This document shows positions 7,471 through 18,536 of a DNA stretch of 42,529 nt, piece by piece (within the stretch, counting starts at the first letter, position 1; every line of letters begins with the position of its first letter). The DNA comes from Chloroflexota bacterium. GTDB taxonomy: Bacteria > Chloroflexota > Anaerolineae > Aggregatilineales > Phototrophicaceae. Location of the stretch: positions 1-42,529 of the forward strand of contig JAPOOU010000055.1 of NCBI GenBank assembly GCA_026713245.1. Reading direction: 5' to 3'. The position numbers and the translations under genes were made by a program. Below the pieces are notes generated by a model. The model saw only the letters and a program-made list of their open reading frames with translations. It was not told where the DNA came from and did no database searches.

Positions 7471-8710
7471 TGTCTCGATATTCGCCAAATATTAGCACGG
7501 CATTGTGCCCTCCAAAGCCGAAGGCATTTGACATGACGTGGCCGACCTGCTGCGAGCATCCCGCGTTGGGCACGTAATTGAGGTCGCAATCGGGGTCCGG
7601 CTCATGCAGATGTATGGTGGGAGGCAGGTAATTCCCGCGGATGGCCATGATGCAGAACACCGCTTCGATCGCGGCGCCCCCGCCCAGAAGATGCCCGGTC
7701 ATTGACTTGGTGGAACTGACCGGAATACCATAAGCCGCTTCCCCCAGCGCCAGCTTGATGGCGTTGGTTTCGGCGGTGTCGTTTAAGGGTGTGCTGGTGC
7801 CGTGAGCGTTGATGTAATCAATGTCGTCCGCGCAAAGATCGGCATCTTTAAGCGCAAGTTCGATGGCGCGCGCGGCGCCTTCTCCTGATTCCATCGGCGC
7901 GGTGATGTGGAATGCGTCCGATGTATGGCCGTAACCGAGCAGTTCCGCGTAGATCGTAGCGCCTCGCTCAAGCGCGAATTCCAACTCTTCCAGGACCAGC
8001 ATGCCGGCGCCTTCGCCGGGCACAAAGCCATCTCGATTGCGATCAAAGGGCCGCGACGCGGTTTCGGGATCGTCATTTCGGCTTAGAGCGGTCATATTAT
8101 TGAATCCGGCCACACATAGCGGAACGATGGCCGCTTCCGCAGCGCCGGCCAACATGGCCTTGGCGCCGCCGCGGCGAATGATGTGCATGGCTTCGCCGAT
8201 GGCGTTGTTCCCCGAGGCGCAGGCGGTTACGATACAGTGATTGGGACCGCGAAGGTTATAGGCCAGCGAAACAGCGCCCGAACAGGAATCGCTCAGAATC
8301 TTGGGAATCGCCATTGGCTTGATGCCACGGTGCCCTTTGGCGTCGATCGCCTGTTGAGCCTCCACAAAGGAATTGATGCCGCCGACGCCGGATCCCACGA
8401 CGCAGCCAACATCGTACATATTGTTCTTGTCGACCTTCAATCCGCTGTCTTCCATCGCTTGGCGACTTGCTTCCAGGGCAAACTGCGCCACCCGGTCAAT
8501 GCGCCTCGCTTCTTTGCGCCCGAAAATGACGTTAGGGTCGAAATTCTTGACTTCCCCGGCCAGCTGATTCTGGGTCAAGTTGCGGTCATATCGCGTGATG
8601 AAGTCTATGCCGTTCACCCCGCTGGCAATGTTCAGCCAGGCCTCGCTGACATTGTTGCCGGCAGGGCAAACGATTCCCATGCCGGTGATGACGATACGCG
8701 TGCTTTCCAA
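7457..8710 (-). CDS. fabF: beta-ketoacyl-ACP synthase II (FabF)
   Basis: Elongating condensing enzyme of type II fatty acid synthesis. The Cys-His-His triad is clear: TACASGNNAIG, NAHGTSTPLNDTAE and KSMTGHLLGG; the C-terminus has NAFGFGGHNAVLIF. A TTG at 8710 has a strong SD (GGAGG, minus strand, 8716-8720, five bases away) and gives 417 residues, the normal family length, beginning (M)ESTRIVITGMG. An in-frame ATG at 8761 would add 17 residues but has no SD. First gene of the fabF-fabH operon. No acpP or fabD gene is adjacent. Confidence 0.93.
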   Translation of the reverse strand: MESTRIVITGMGIVCPAGNNVSEAWLNIASGVNGIDFITRYDRNLTQNQLAGEVKNFDPNVIFGRKEARRIDRVAQFALEASRQAMEDSGLKVDKNNMYDVGCVVGSGVGGINSFVEAQQAIDAKGHRGIKPMAIPKILSDSCSGAVSLAYNLRGPNHCIVTACASGNNAIGEAMHIIRRGGAKAMLAGAAEAAIVPLCVAGFNNMTALSRNDDPETASRPFDRNRDGFVPGEGAGMLVLEELEFALERGATIYAELLGYGHTSDAFHITAPMESGEGAARAIELALKDADLCADDIDYINAHGTSTPLNDTAETNAIKLALGEAAYGIPVSSTKSMTGHLLGGGAAIEAVFCIMAIRGNYLPPTIHLHEPDPDCDLNYVPNAGCSQQVGHVMSNAFGFGGHNAVLIFGEYRDNGNT

Positions 8711-8891
8711 GGAACCCTCCGAAGGTCGCTCAAATAACCCTGTTGCTCTTGGCTGCCCCATGTCGACTGGGCGGTTGGCATGGATTCACCCGCAGCGGCC
8801 CAGACATCGGCAGTCATTGCGGACGCGTAGCGCTCAGCCCGCGCCTTCAGCTTATACGCCTATAATAACACGGCGTACTGTTTCGCGTCGC

Positions 8892-8920
8892 TTTACAGCC
8901 TTTTCTTTGGCCTCTATAAT
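8892..8920 (+). promoter_or_regulatory. predicted sigma-70-type promoter
   Basis: TTTACA (8892-8897), a 17-base spacer, then TATAAT (8915-8920): five of six and six of six matches to the consensus. It lies in the divergent gap between fabF and the SDR gene at 9094 and points towards the latter. The transcript would include repeat copy C in its leader. Confidence 0.5.
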
Positions 8921-8980
8921 ACATCTTTCCTGCATATGATTGCTGGACGTCGATCAGGAGGGCTTTCGCGCCTTTCTGTC

Positions 8981-9083
8981 TTATTAATGCAAACCGCGTC
9001 GCTCATGCGACAGGCGAGCTTACTTTCTATGTGCGAGCGCGATACCCCTGGGGCCTTTTCGCCGGTTACGCGCCGGGCGGCTT
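8981..9083 (+). repeat. dispersed structured repeat, copy C (diverged)
   Basis: Forward but diverged copy: TTATTAATGCAAACCGCGTC, then the hairpin GTCGC-tcat-GCGAC, the block GTGCGAGCGCGA, GGGGCCTTTTCGC and a closing GCGGC. It ends ten bases before the SDR start at 9094, so it would be the leader of that gene. Confidence 0.7.
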
Positions 9084-9093
9084 GTGAGTTGAT

Positions 9094-10053
9094 ATGATTT
9101 TGGTCACTGGAGCGACTGGTTTGATAGGCCGGCATCTGGTTCGGCGCTTGATGCAAGAGGGCCTGCCGACGCGCTGTCTGCTGCCGGACCGACAGTTGCC
9201 CCAATTGCCCTGGGACGAAGGTCACCCGCATGCGCCGGAACTCGTTATCGGCACCATCCTGGAGGAAGAAACGCTGTTTCGCGCGGTGACGGGCTGCCAT
9301 GCCGTGATCCATCTTTCCAGCGCGCAATGGTGGGGCCGCCGCGGAGACTTGCACCTGATAGAGATTGACGGCACGCGAGCTTTGGTTGCGGTCGCGCGCG
9401 CGGCGCGTGTTGGCCGAATCATAACCGTGAGCCATATCGGGGCGGCAAAAGCATCAGCCTACGCATTGCATCGCGTCAAGGGCGAGGTCGAAGATCTGCT
9501 GCGCGAGAGCGGCGTCGCTTATACCATCGTCCGCAGCGGACTCGTGTTTGCTCCCGATGATGCCTTTGTCAATCACATAGCCAGCATGCTTCGCATCAAT
9601 CCCTTGTTTTTCTTGATGCCCGGATACGGCGAGGCGGCGCTGCACCCGATCTATATTGACGATCTGGTGGAAGCCCTATATCGTAGTCTGGATTTAGTGG
9701 ATTTGGTCGACGCACTGGTGGAGATTGGCGGACCAGAGTATCTGAGTTTGCGAGATATGATCGCGACAGTAATGCGCGTTACCCGCATGCGACGGGCAAT
9801 CATTCCTGTGCCGCCTTATCTGCTGCGCTGGATCACGGCGGTCTACAGCCGGATATTGCCGCGCGCGCTGATGACAAATCAATGGTTGGATATCCTGGCC
9901 GCCAGCCGCACGGCGCCGCTTGGCGGCACGTTTAATTACTTCGGTTTCCATCCGCGTCGTTTCGAAGACACATTGTTAGGCTACTTGCCACAGCGTCGCC
10001 ACTTCGTCGGTTTGCTTCGTGATACTTTCCGCCGCCGCCCGCGCCCAATATAG
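9094..10053 (+). CDS. NAD(P)-binding atypical short-chain dehydrogenase / epimerase-like protein
   Basis: 319 residues with an N-terminal Rossmann fold: GATGLIGRHLVRRL is the extended-SDR GxxGxxG motif. Downstream are an ARAARVGRIITVSHIGA strand and EVEDLLRESGVAYTIVRSG, typical of atypical SDRs related to NDUFA9/YbjT-like nucleoside-diphosphate-sugar epimerases (HPIYIDDL motif around the middle). The YxxxK catalytic pattern is present as AYALHRVKG (Tyr then Lys after four residues rather than three), so an enzymatic role is uncertain; many relatives only bind NADP. The start at 9094 has only a weak SD (GTGAG). The next gene follows after 18 bases, probably in the same transcript. Confidence 0.8.
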   Translation: MILVTGATGLIGRHLVRRLMQEGLPTRCLLPDRQLPQLPWDEGHPHAPELVIGTILEEETLFRAVTGCHAVIHLSSAQWWGRRGDLHLIEIDGTRALVAVARAARVGRIITVSHIGAAKASAYALHRVKGEVEDLLRESGVAYTIVRSGLVFAPDDAFVNHIASMLRINPLFFLMPGYGEAALHPIYIDDLVEALYRSLDLVDLVDALVEIGGPEYLSLRDMIATVMRVTRMRRAIIPVPPYLLRWITAVYSRILPRALMTNQWLDILAASRTAPLGGTFNYFGFHPRRFEDTLLGYLPQRRHFVGLLRDTFRRRPRPI

Positions 10054-10071
10054 CGAATACATGACAAGACG

Positions 10072-10941
10072 ATGTCCAATATAGCGATCAAGCGCCTCTT
10101 GACAGCGCAGGAATTTAACCAGGCGGTCGAGCTGCAAAAGATTTATTGGGGGACTGACGCCAGCAACCTGGTGCCCCGCCACGTCCTGCATACGATTTGT
10201 CACCATGGCGGGCATTTGCTCGGCGCTTACGATGGTCCGCAGTTGGTTGGCTTCGTGATGGGTTTTTTTGGCACAGCCACGGATCCAGAATCGCTCGAAA
10301 CGCCGGATGCCTGTCGCGCCGCGTCAAACCTGCTGATAATGTCAAAACGCATGCTGGTCTTGCGGCAGTACCGAGGGCGAAATATCGGCTTTAAGCTAAA
10401 GATGGCGCAACGCGACATCGCGCTTAAACAGGGTATTGACCTGGTGACCTGGACAGTTGATCCGCTCTTGGCGGCAAACGCGCACTTGAATTTTAGAAAA
10501 CTGGGCGCGATATCTGGCCAGTTCGCGGTAAATTATTTCGACTACTCCGATAGCGATAGCTTGTCCGCGGATCGCTTGATCGTACATTGGCGGGTGAAGG
10601 GCAAGCGGGCGCAAGCCTGCGCATCCGGTTGCAGGAGCGGTCGAACCTTGCAGCAGTGCCTGGATGAGAACACCCCGATCGCAAATGTCTTTAGGGAATC
10701 GGGTCCGGCGATTGCGCCGGGCGCCTTGTCGCAACTCGCTGATTCGGACAGCGCGCTGGTCGAGATTCCTCCAGACATTCGGCATCTTGCAGAACAAAAC
10801 CCGCAAGTCGCGCGCCGCTGGCGTTTGCACATACGCGAACTTATGGGAAGACTGATAGAATCGGGCTACGTCGTTTGTGACTTTGTGAGCGCTGTTGAGC
10901 GACGGCGAAGACGCGCATTTTATTTTCTTGGCAGGCGATGA
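10072..10941 (+). CDS. GNAT-superfamily acetyltransferase-like protein (COG3375-like)
   Basis: 289 residues. The first about 150 look like a GNAT N-acetyltransferase fold: LLGAYDGPQLVGFVMGF (beta strands 2-4), then MLVLRQYRGRNIGFKLKMAQ, the acetyl-CoA-binding turn in the R-G-x-x-x-G style, and LVTWTVDPLLAANAHLNFRKLGA. This last segment is characteristic of a predicted acetyltransferase group catalogued as COG3375. The C-terminal half has no domain I recognise. Substrate unknown. It is 18 bases behind the SDR gene and probably co-transcribed; no clear SD before the ATG. Confidence 0.75.
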   Translation: MSNIAIKRLLTAQEFNQAVELQKIYWGTDASNLVPRHVLHTICHHGGHLLGAYDGPQLVGFVMGFFGTATDPESLETPDACRAASNLLIMSKRMLVLRQYRGRNIGFKLKMAQRDIALKQGIDLVTWTVDPLLAANAHLNFRKLGAISGQFAVNYFDYSDSDSLSADRLIVHWRVKGKRAQACASGCRSGRTLQQCLDENTPIANVFRESGPAIAPGALSQLADSDSALVEIPPDIRHLAEQNPQVARRWRLHIRELMGRLIESGYVVCDFVSAVERRRRRAFYFLGRR

Positions 10942-10967
10942 TTCCGGCTCAACTGCCAAAAGCCGCT

Positions 10968-11034
10968 CGGCGGCTACCGCGCTCGCACAACATTACAAAG
11001 CCGCTCCTTGCATGTTCAATGCGGTTGATATAAA
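10968..11034 (-). repeat. possible highly degenerate repeat copy D
   Basis: Reverse-orientation remnant: GCCGCTCGGCGGC matches the family end exactly, followed in order by CGCGCTCGCA, TTAC, GCCGCTC and GCGGTTGATATAAA. The middle is shortened. It ends where the proC ribosome binding site begins. The exact 13-base end match and correct order argue for kinship, but the copy is weak. Confidence 0.45.
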
Positions 11035-11043
11035 GGTGGAGAT

Positions 11044-11868
11044 ATGGCATTCAACGGAGAGACAATCTCGTTTATTGGCGCGGGCGTGATGGGCGAAGCA
11101 ATGATCAAGGGATTGCTGCACCAGCAATTGGTATCGCCCGAAAACATCATGGCAGCCGACCCAAACCGGTCTCGCCTGGACGAGATTTGCCTTCAATATG
11201 GCATTCGCTGCACGACCGATAACCAGATGGCCGCTCGCGAGGCCAACGTCCTGGTCTTGTCCGTCAAGCCGCAGGTCATGGGCAAGGTTCTGCCGGAATT
11301 ACGAGGTCAGGTCAATGATGTTTCATTGATCGTGAGTATCGTTGCCGGCGTTCTCTTGCAGACAATCGCGGACAGCTTGCTCAATGACCGCGTCGTTCGT
11401 TCCATGCCCAATACACCGGGTCAAATTGGCAAGGGAATCACCGTATGGACCGCAGCGCCCGATGTGGGGCGGGAGCAGCGCCGGCAGACCGAGCTGCTAT
11501 TAGGGGCCATGGGCGAGCAGATATTCGCGGGCGACGAGCGCTTCCTCGACATGGCGACGGCGCTGAGCGGCTCGGGGCCCGCATATGTTTTCATGTTTAT
11601 GGAGTCCTTGATCGATGCCGGCGTGCACATGGGATTCTCGCGCCGGGACGCCGAGCAGCTCGTTACCGAAACGCTGGCGGGTTCTGTAGAATACGCGCGG
11701 CAATCGGGCCTGCATCCGGCCCAGTTGCGCAATCAAGTGACCAGCCCGGGCGGGACCACCGCCGCGGCATTGTATGAGATGGACAAGGGCGGGCTGCGTA
11801 CGGTCTTGTCCAAAGGCGTTTGGGCGGCCTACCGGCGCTCTCAGGCTCTGGGCGCGAAAGATAACTGA
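11044..11868 (+). CDS. proC: pyrroline-5-carboxylate reductase
   Basis: Reduces 1-pyrroline-5-carboxylate to proline with NAD(P)H, the last step of proline synthesis. 274 residues, normal length. N-terminal dinucleotide-binding motif FIGAGVMGEAMIKGL, the VLSVKPQVM strand end, RSMPNTPGQIGKGIT, and the C-terminal helical signature ALSGSGPAYVFMFMESL with TSPGGTTAAALYEMDKGGLR match the P5CR family throughout. SD GGTGGAG lies directly before the ATG, abutting the end of the degenerate repeat copy D. No other proline genes (proA, proB) are nearby. Confidence 0.95.
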   Translation: MAFNGETISFIGAGVMGEAMIKGLLHQQLVSPENIMAADPNRSRLDEICLQYGIRCTTDNQMAAREANVLVLSVKPQVMGKVLPELRGQVNDVSLIVSIVAGVLLQTIADSLLNDRVVRSMPNTPGQIGKGITVWTAAPDVGREQRRQTELLLGAMGEQIFAGDERFLDMATALSGSGPAYVFMFMESLIDAGVHMGFSRRDAEQLVTETLAGSVEYARQSGLHPAQLRNQVTSPGGTTAAALYEMDKGGLRTVLSKGVWAAYRRSQALGAKDN

Positions 11869-12003
11869 ACTTGTGGCGCTAGTCAGATGCCGTGATTCCT
11901 CCCGTTGCTTTATTGTATCTTCACAGGCAGAATTGTGGGCAATATACAAGGATCCGTCAGTCATCAGACTAGGCGACGGTAGAGTGAATTGAGGGAACAA
12001 ACA

Positions 12004-12312
12004 ATGGGCGTTGGCATCAGAGATAACAGCAATACTCTGCATGAGTTTAGTGGAAGCGGAAGTGAGACCAAAAGCAGCTTTCCCTTGAGTGCTGGTAAAT
12101 GGGAAATCAAAATCACAGTAAGTGGTGCTGCAAAAGTCCAGGTATTTGATACTACTCATAGTCGTGTGTTGCAGGACTTTCACAAGAATGTCGCAACAAG
12201 CGGGACAGGCTTTCATATCTTAAGAAGGTTTCATGTACAAGTTGCTTGCAGCGTGAATGTGATCGTAAACACTAGTGATCTCTCATGGCAGGGACACCTA
12301 AAGAAATTGTAG
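12004..12312 (+). CDS. small orphan protein, unknown function
   Basis: 102 residues, not recognised. Start ATG at 12004 has GAGG at 11991-11994; an in-frame TTG at 11989 is less likely because the SD would fall inside the gene. The product is soluble, Ser/Thr/Val-rich with alternating hydrophobic residues (WEIKITVSGAAKVQVFD, VQVACSVNVIVNT), suggesting a single beta-sandwich domain; there is no signal peptide. The coding sequence is visibly more AT-rich than its neighbours and uses different codons, which suggests recent acquisition. It sits alone between proC and the ATP synthase promoter. Confidence 0.55.
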   Translation: MGVGIRDNSNTLHEFSGSGSETKSSFPLSAGKWEIKITVSGAAKVQVFDTTHSRVLQDFHKNVATSGTGFHILRRFHVQVACSVNVIVNTSDLSWQGHLKKL

Positions 12313-12497
12313 TTGTGGTTTCTATTCCGGAAGCAGCGAAGTACCTTACATAAGGAAACGCGGGCTGTCTTAGATTCTCCAATAAAATGTGCCGTCTATG
12401 GTCATCCATTCTGCGATAGCGTGATTTAGGAAGCATCTTTCGCATTTTCCATTGGTATACTGGCATTGCGTTACCAACAAATCGGCTTGCAATTCAT

Positions 12498-12515
12498 TTG
12501 TGAAAATATGGACAA
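12498..12515 (+). promoter_or_regulatory. candidate Rex operator overlapping the atp promoter
   Basis: TTGTGAAAATATGGACAA. The left half is the exact Rex half-site TTGTGAA, the spacer is four bases, and the right half matches TTCACAA at five of seven positions. It overlaps the -35 hexamer of the predicted atpA promoter, where binding would block RNA polymerase. The same quality of match lies in front of rex itself at 19191. Confidence 0.45.
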
Positions 12516-12537
12516 ATGCCGGGCCTTGGGTTACAAT
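12509..12537 (+). promoter_or_regulatory. predicted promoter of the atpAGDC cluster
   Basis: TGGACA (12509-12514), a 17-base spacer, TACAAT (12532-12537). Each hexamer is one mismatch from consensus. It leaves a leader of roughly 140 bases before atpA. The region 12313-12685 otherwise holds only a short unsupported open frame. Confidence 0.55.
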
Positions 12538-12685
12538 ATCGGCATGTTGGCCTTTGTTTCCTCCCAACGCCGCAAGACTGGACTGATGCGAGCTTTGCGC
12601 CGCGTCGGCCTTGCCCGTCTTTGTTCGTCGTTGGCGTCTGAGAGGGTTGCAAAAGCATAAGACGGAGATCAAGGAGCCTCTTTGA

Positions 12686-14191
12686 ATGGCAGACAACATT
12701 TATGATTCAATTCTCGAGCAGATCAAAGATTTTGAGCTGAGTGAGCTCGAGTCTGTAGAAATCGGGTATGTCACGGAAGTCGGTGACGGCATCGCCCGTA
12801 TTTCCGGCCTGGACAACGTTCGTTACAATGAACTCGTTCAGTTCGACAACGGCGTCGCGGGAATCGCGTTCAACCTGGAAAAAGACAATGTCGGCGTCAT
12901 CATCATGGGCGCCTACGATGATATTCAGGAAGGCGACACCGTAAGCGCTTTGGGCCGTATTGCCTCCGTGCCCGTTGGTATGGGTTTGGTGGGGCGGGTG
13001 GTCAACGCCTTGGGGGAGCCCATTGATGGTCGCGGTCCCGTGCAATTCGACGAGTATTACAACATCGAGCGTATTGCCCCCGGTGTTATGGAACGCCGCA
13101 GTGTCGACCGCCCCGTGCAAACTGGTATTCTTGCCATTGACACAATGATCCCCATTGGGCGCGGGCAGCGCGAGTTGATCATTGGGGATCGTCAGACCGG
13201 CAAGACCGCCGTGGCCCTGGATACCATCGTCAACCAAAAGGGCGAAGACATGTACTGCATTTATGTCGCGGTTGGCAAGCGCCGCGGCGAGGTCGCTCGC
13301 ATTCGGGAAACACTGGAACTCGAAGGCGCCATGGATTACACGACAATCGTCGTGGCGTCGGCGTCGGACGCGGCGGCACTGCAGTATCTGGCGCCCTATT
13401 CGGGCTGCGCCATCGGCGAATGGTTCATGGAAAACGGCAAAGACGCGCTAGTCATTTACGACGATCTTTCCAAACATGCCAACGCCTATCGACAGGTTTC
13501 GCTCTTGATGCGCCGCCCGCCGGGGCGCGAAGCTTTCCCGGGCGACGTCTTCTACTTGCATAGCCGCTTGCTGGAGCGGGCCGCACAACTTAGCGACGAA
13601 CGCGGCGGCGGCAGTTTGACTGCATTGCCCATTATCGAAACCTTGCTGGGCGATGTTTCGGCCTTTATTCCCACCAATGTCATTTCTATCACTGATGGTC
13701 AGATCTACCTTGAATCCGATCTCTTCAATGCCGGTTTGCGTCCCGCGCTAAATACCGGCATCAGCGTCAGCCGCGTCGGCAGCGCGGCGCAGACGCGGAC
13801 GATGAAAGATGTAGCCGGCGGTCTGAAATTGCAGATGGCGCAATTCCGCGACCTGGCGGCCTTCGCCCAGTTTGGCTCCAACCTGGACAAGGCGACTCAG
13901 CAGCAACTGGACCGCGGCATGCGCTTGACTGAACTGTTCAAGCAGGTTCAATATCAGACCCTTTCGCTGGATGAACAGGTCGCTTTGACCTTCGCGGGCA
14001 CTGGTGGTTTGACCGATGATGTGCCGGTCGAGAGAATGATCGCCTGGAAGGAAGAATTCTTGCGCGCATATCGGACGCAATTCGCCGATGTGGGAGCATT
14101 CATTCGGGAAAACAGCAATGAAAAGGTCAAAGAGCAAATCCAGGAAAAACTGGACCAGGCGATCTCCACATTTAACGAGACCTGGGCCTAG
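12686..14191 (+). CDS. atpA: ATP synthase F1 subunit alpha
   Basis: Non-catalytic nucleotide-binding subunit of the F1 head of F-type ATP synthase. 501 residues, full length. It shows the beta-barrel N-terminus ([20 protein letters not shown]), Walker [25 protein letters not shown] (Walker B region), the [24 protein letters not shown] segment, and the arginine-finger region [19 protein letters not shown] at 12671-12676, nine bases before ATG. First gene of the cluster; genes for Fo subunits a, b, c and for delta, usually upstream, are absent here. Confidence 0.97.
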   Translation: MADNIYDSILEQIKDFELSELESVEIGYVTEVGDGIARISGLDNVRYNELVQFDNGVAGIAFNLEKDNVGVIIMGAYDDIQEGDTVSALGRIASVPVGMGLVGRVVNALGEPIDGRGPVQFDEYYNIERIAPGVMERRSVDRPVQTGILAIDTMIPIGRGQRELIIGDRQTGKTAVALDTIVNQKGEDMYCIYVAVGKRRGEVARIRETLELEGAMDYTTIVVASASDAAALQYLAPYSGCAIGEWFMENGKDALVIYDDLSKHANAYRQVSLLMRRPPGREAFPGDVFYLHSRLLERAAQLSDERGGGSLTALPIIETLLGDVSAFIPTNVISITDGQIYLESDLFNAGLRPALNTGISVSRVGSAAQTRTMKDVAGGLKLQMAQFRDLAAFAQFGSNLDKATQQQLDRGMRLTELFKQVQYQTLSLDEQVALTFAGTGGLTDDVPVERMIAWKEEFLRAYRTQFADVGAFIRENSNEKVKEQIQEKLDQAISTFNETWA

Positions 14192-14223
14192 TGTCACCGA
14201 TTGACGCCGAGAGGAGACACTAG

Positions 14224-16682
<2,459 letters not shown>

Positions 16683-16698
16683 CGAAGTGGGAGCGATA

Positions 16699-17151
16699 AT
16701 GCCGATTCACATCGAACTGGTGACACAAGAAGCGAAGATTTTCGACGAGCCGGACGCCGATATCGTTATCGTGCCGGCGGTTGAGGGTGAAATGGGTGTG
16801 CTGCCCAATCACGCCCCGGTCTTGACTACGCTCTCCTTTGGCGAGCTTGTTGTGCGCAAGGGCGAGGCGGAAGAACGATTTGCTATCTATGGCGGCGTGG
16901 TTGACGTGCGCCCGGACAAAGTGGTGGTGCTAGCCGACCTGGCAGAGTCTTCCTACGCGCTTGATCTGGAAAAGGCGCAAGAGGCACGTGAGCGCGCTCG
17001 CATGATCCTGGAGGAAGGACCGCCCGGCACGGATAATCGACATGCCGAGTTGGAGTTGCGACGCGCCAATCTGGCCGTGCGCCTAAGCCAAAAGGTGCGC
17101 AGTCGTGGATCAATGTTGCGAATCGTCGACGAGGACGCGGAAGAAATCTGA
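16699..17151 (+). CDS. atpC: ATP synthase F1 subunit epsilon
   Basis: Stalk and inhibitory subunit of F1. 150 residues. N-terminal beta-sandwich with the typical VTQEAKIFDEPDADIVIVPA and GEMGVLPNHAPVLTTL segments (the LPNHAP motif is diagnostic), followed by a two-helix C-terminal domain rich in Glu, Arg and Ala. I chose ATG 16699, five bases from GGGAG at 16689-16693; a longer frame from 16648 overlaps atpD and lacks support. Last gene of the cluster, with a strong terminator 35 bases after its stop. Confidence 0.95.
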   Translation: MPIHIELVTQEAKIFDEPDADIVIVPAVEGEMGVLPNHAPVLTTLSFGELVVRKGEAEERFAIYGGVVDVRPDKVVVLADLAESSYALDLEKAQEARERARMILEEGPPGTDNRHAELELRRANLAVRLSQKVRSRGSMLRIVDEDAEEI

Positions 17152-17186
17152 GCATTTGCGCGCTTCTGAAACAAAGGAATTGGACG

Positions 17187-17222
17187 ACACCCGATGCTGT
17201 GACAGACGCTCGGGTGTTTTTT
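17187..17222 (+). terminator. rho-independent terminator of the atp cluster
   Basis: Stem ACACCCGA (17187-17194) pairs perfectly with TCGGGTGT (17210-17217), 15-base loop, then a run of six T. Position directly after atpC fits the end of the atpAGDC transcript. Confidence 0.85.
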
Positions 17223-17319
17223 GTTTCGGGCGACCACGCCAAGTGCGCAGGTTTCGCACGCTCTCCCTGAAGCGTTGCTCTAGCTTTGCGCAACATCTCT
17301 CTTCTATGTAGAATGGATA

Positions 17320-17412
17320 TAGCGGCTCGGCGGCAGCCAAAAGATTTGCCACGCTCACGCAAGATAGTTAGCCTGCTTGCCGCATGAGCGCCGCAGTGTA
17401 GGTAAACAGTCG
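17320..17412 (-). repeat. dispersed structured repeat, copy F (diverged)
   Basis: Reverse copy: GCGGCTCGGCGGCAGCCAAAA, ACGCTCACGCAAGATAGTTA, GCCGCATGAGCGCCGC and GTGTAGGTAAACAGTCGCC follow the family order with several substitutions. It fills the leader between the atp terminator and the mreB-like gene. Confidence 0.7.
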
Positions 17413-17444
17413 CCACGCGGACCAATGAGTGACCTGGAGATCAC

Positions 17445-18455
17445 GTGTTAGGTAAACGCTTGGGTGTTGACCTGGGTACAGTAAACGTTCTCATTTATGA
17501 CGGTGGACGAATCGTGCTGCAAGAACCCTCGCTCGTCGCCTTGTTGGCGGAAGAAGAGCGCATCGTCGATTTCGGTCAACCGGCTCGTGAAATGCTGGGC
17601 CGGGTGGACGACGAGGATATTCAGGTTATGCGCCCGTTGCAGAATGGCGTGATTGCCGACTATGAAGTCACTGAGGCCATGCTGGAATACTTTTTTGGCA
17701 AGATCGCCGGCCGCATGCGTCTCTTCCGACCGGCGGTGATGGTCTCCGTTCCCTATGGCGCCACCAGCGTCGAGAAACGCGCGGTCCGGGAAGCAATCCT
17801 CACTGCCGGCGCGCGTGAAGTTCAGTTGATGTGGGAACCCATGGCGTCTGCGCTGGGCGCGGGATTGCCGGTAGGCACGCCGGCAGGCGGCATGGTCGTC
17901 AACATCGGGGGCGGCATTACCGAAGCAGCGGTTTTGACAATGAATAACATTGTTCGGGCCGAAAGCGGACGGGTTGGCGGTTTGCGGCTGGATGACGGCA
18001 TCATGAGTTATATCCGGCGCAAGTACAATTTGACTATCGGACAGCCGACTGCGGAGTCGATCAAAATACAGATTGGCGCAGCGATGGACCAGCCTCAAGA
18101 GATGACAATGGAAATCCAGGGACGCGACAATGTGACTGGCTTGCCACGTACGGTACGCGTCACCACCGGCGAGGTGGTCGAAGCATTGGCCGAACCACTG
18201 GGACAGATTGCTGCGGTTGTCAAGGCAGTCCTGGCAACCACACCGCCAGAACTGTCATCCGATATTATCGATCGAGGTATTGTCCTAAGTGGCGGGGGCG
18301 CCTTGCTGCGCGGTGTTGACACGTTCTTGACCCATGAAACCGGCGTACCAGTCTATCGAGCTGACAACCCGTTGATAAACGTGGTTGTTGGCTGTGGACG
18401 CGCCTTGGAAGACCCCGCTATCCTCAGACGCCTGGCGCAGACCAATTATTTCTGA
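17445..18455 (+). CDS. MreB-like actin homologue (rod-shape determining)
   Basis: Actin-fold cytoskeletal ATPase that directs lateral cell-wall synthesis at the inner membrane face. 336 residues, normal MreB length. Phosphate-1 motif GVDLGTVNVLIY, the MRPLQNGVIADYEVTEAML segment, connect motif EPMASALGAGLPV, phosphate-2 VVNIGGGITEAAVL and adenosine motif IVLSGGGALLRGVD are all in place. The start is GTG at 17445 with GGAG at 17436-17439, five bases away. No mreC or mreD follows, so this could be an MreB or Mbl-type paralogue. Its 3' end faces rex with 81 bases between, in which I see no clear terminator. Confidence 0.9.
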   Translation: MLGKRLGVDLGTVNVLIYDGGRIVLQEPSLVALLAEEERIVDFGQPAREMLGRVDDEDIQVMRPLQNGVIADYEVTEAMLEYFFGKIAGRMRLFRPAVMVSVPYGATSVEKRAVREAILTAGAREVQLMWEPMASALGAGLPVGTPAGGMVVNIGGGITEAAVLTMNNIVRAESGRVGGLRLDDGIMSYIRRKYNLTIGQPTAESIKIQIGAAMDQPQEMTMEIQGRDNVTGLPRTVRVTTGEVVEALAEPLGQIAAVVKAVLATTPPELSSDIIDRGIVLSGGGALLRGVDTFLTHETGVPVYRADNPLINVVVGCGRALEDPAILRRLAQTNYF

Positions 18456-18536
18456 CAAGCGCTGATTCTGGACGCTCGCGAGTTTGACCAAACAGGTACT
18501 GTCGGACTCTCAACAAAGTCCTGCAATGGACATGAC

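Noticed and set aside
12466-12660. + frame of 64 codons just before atpA
   Set aside because: It runs over the predicted promoter and Rex-like site, has no SD and no known domain; more likely leader sequence.
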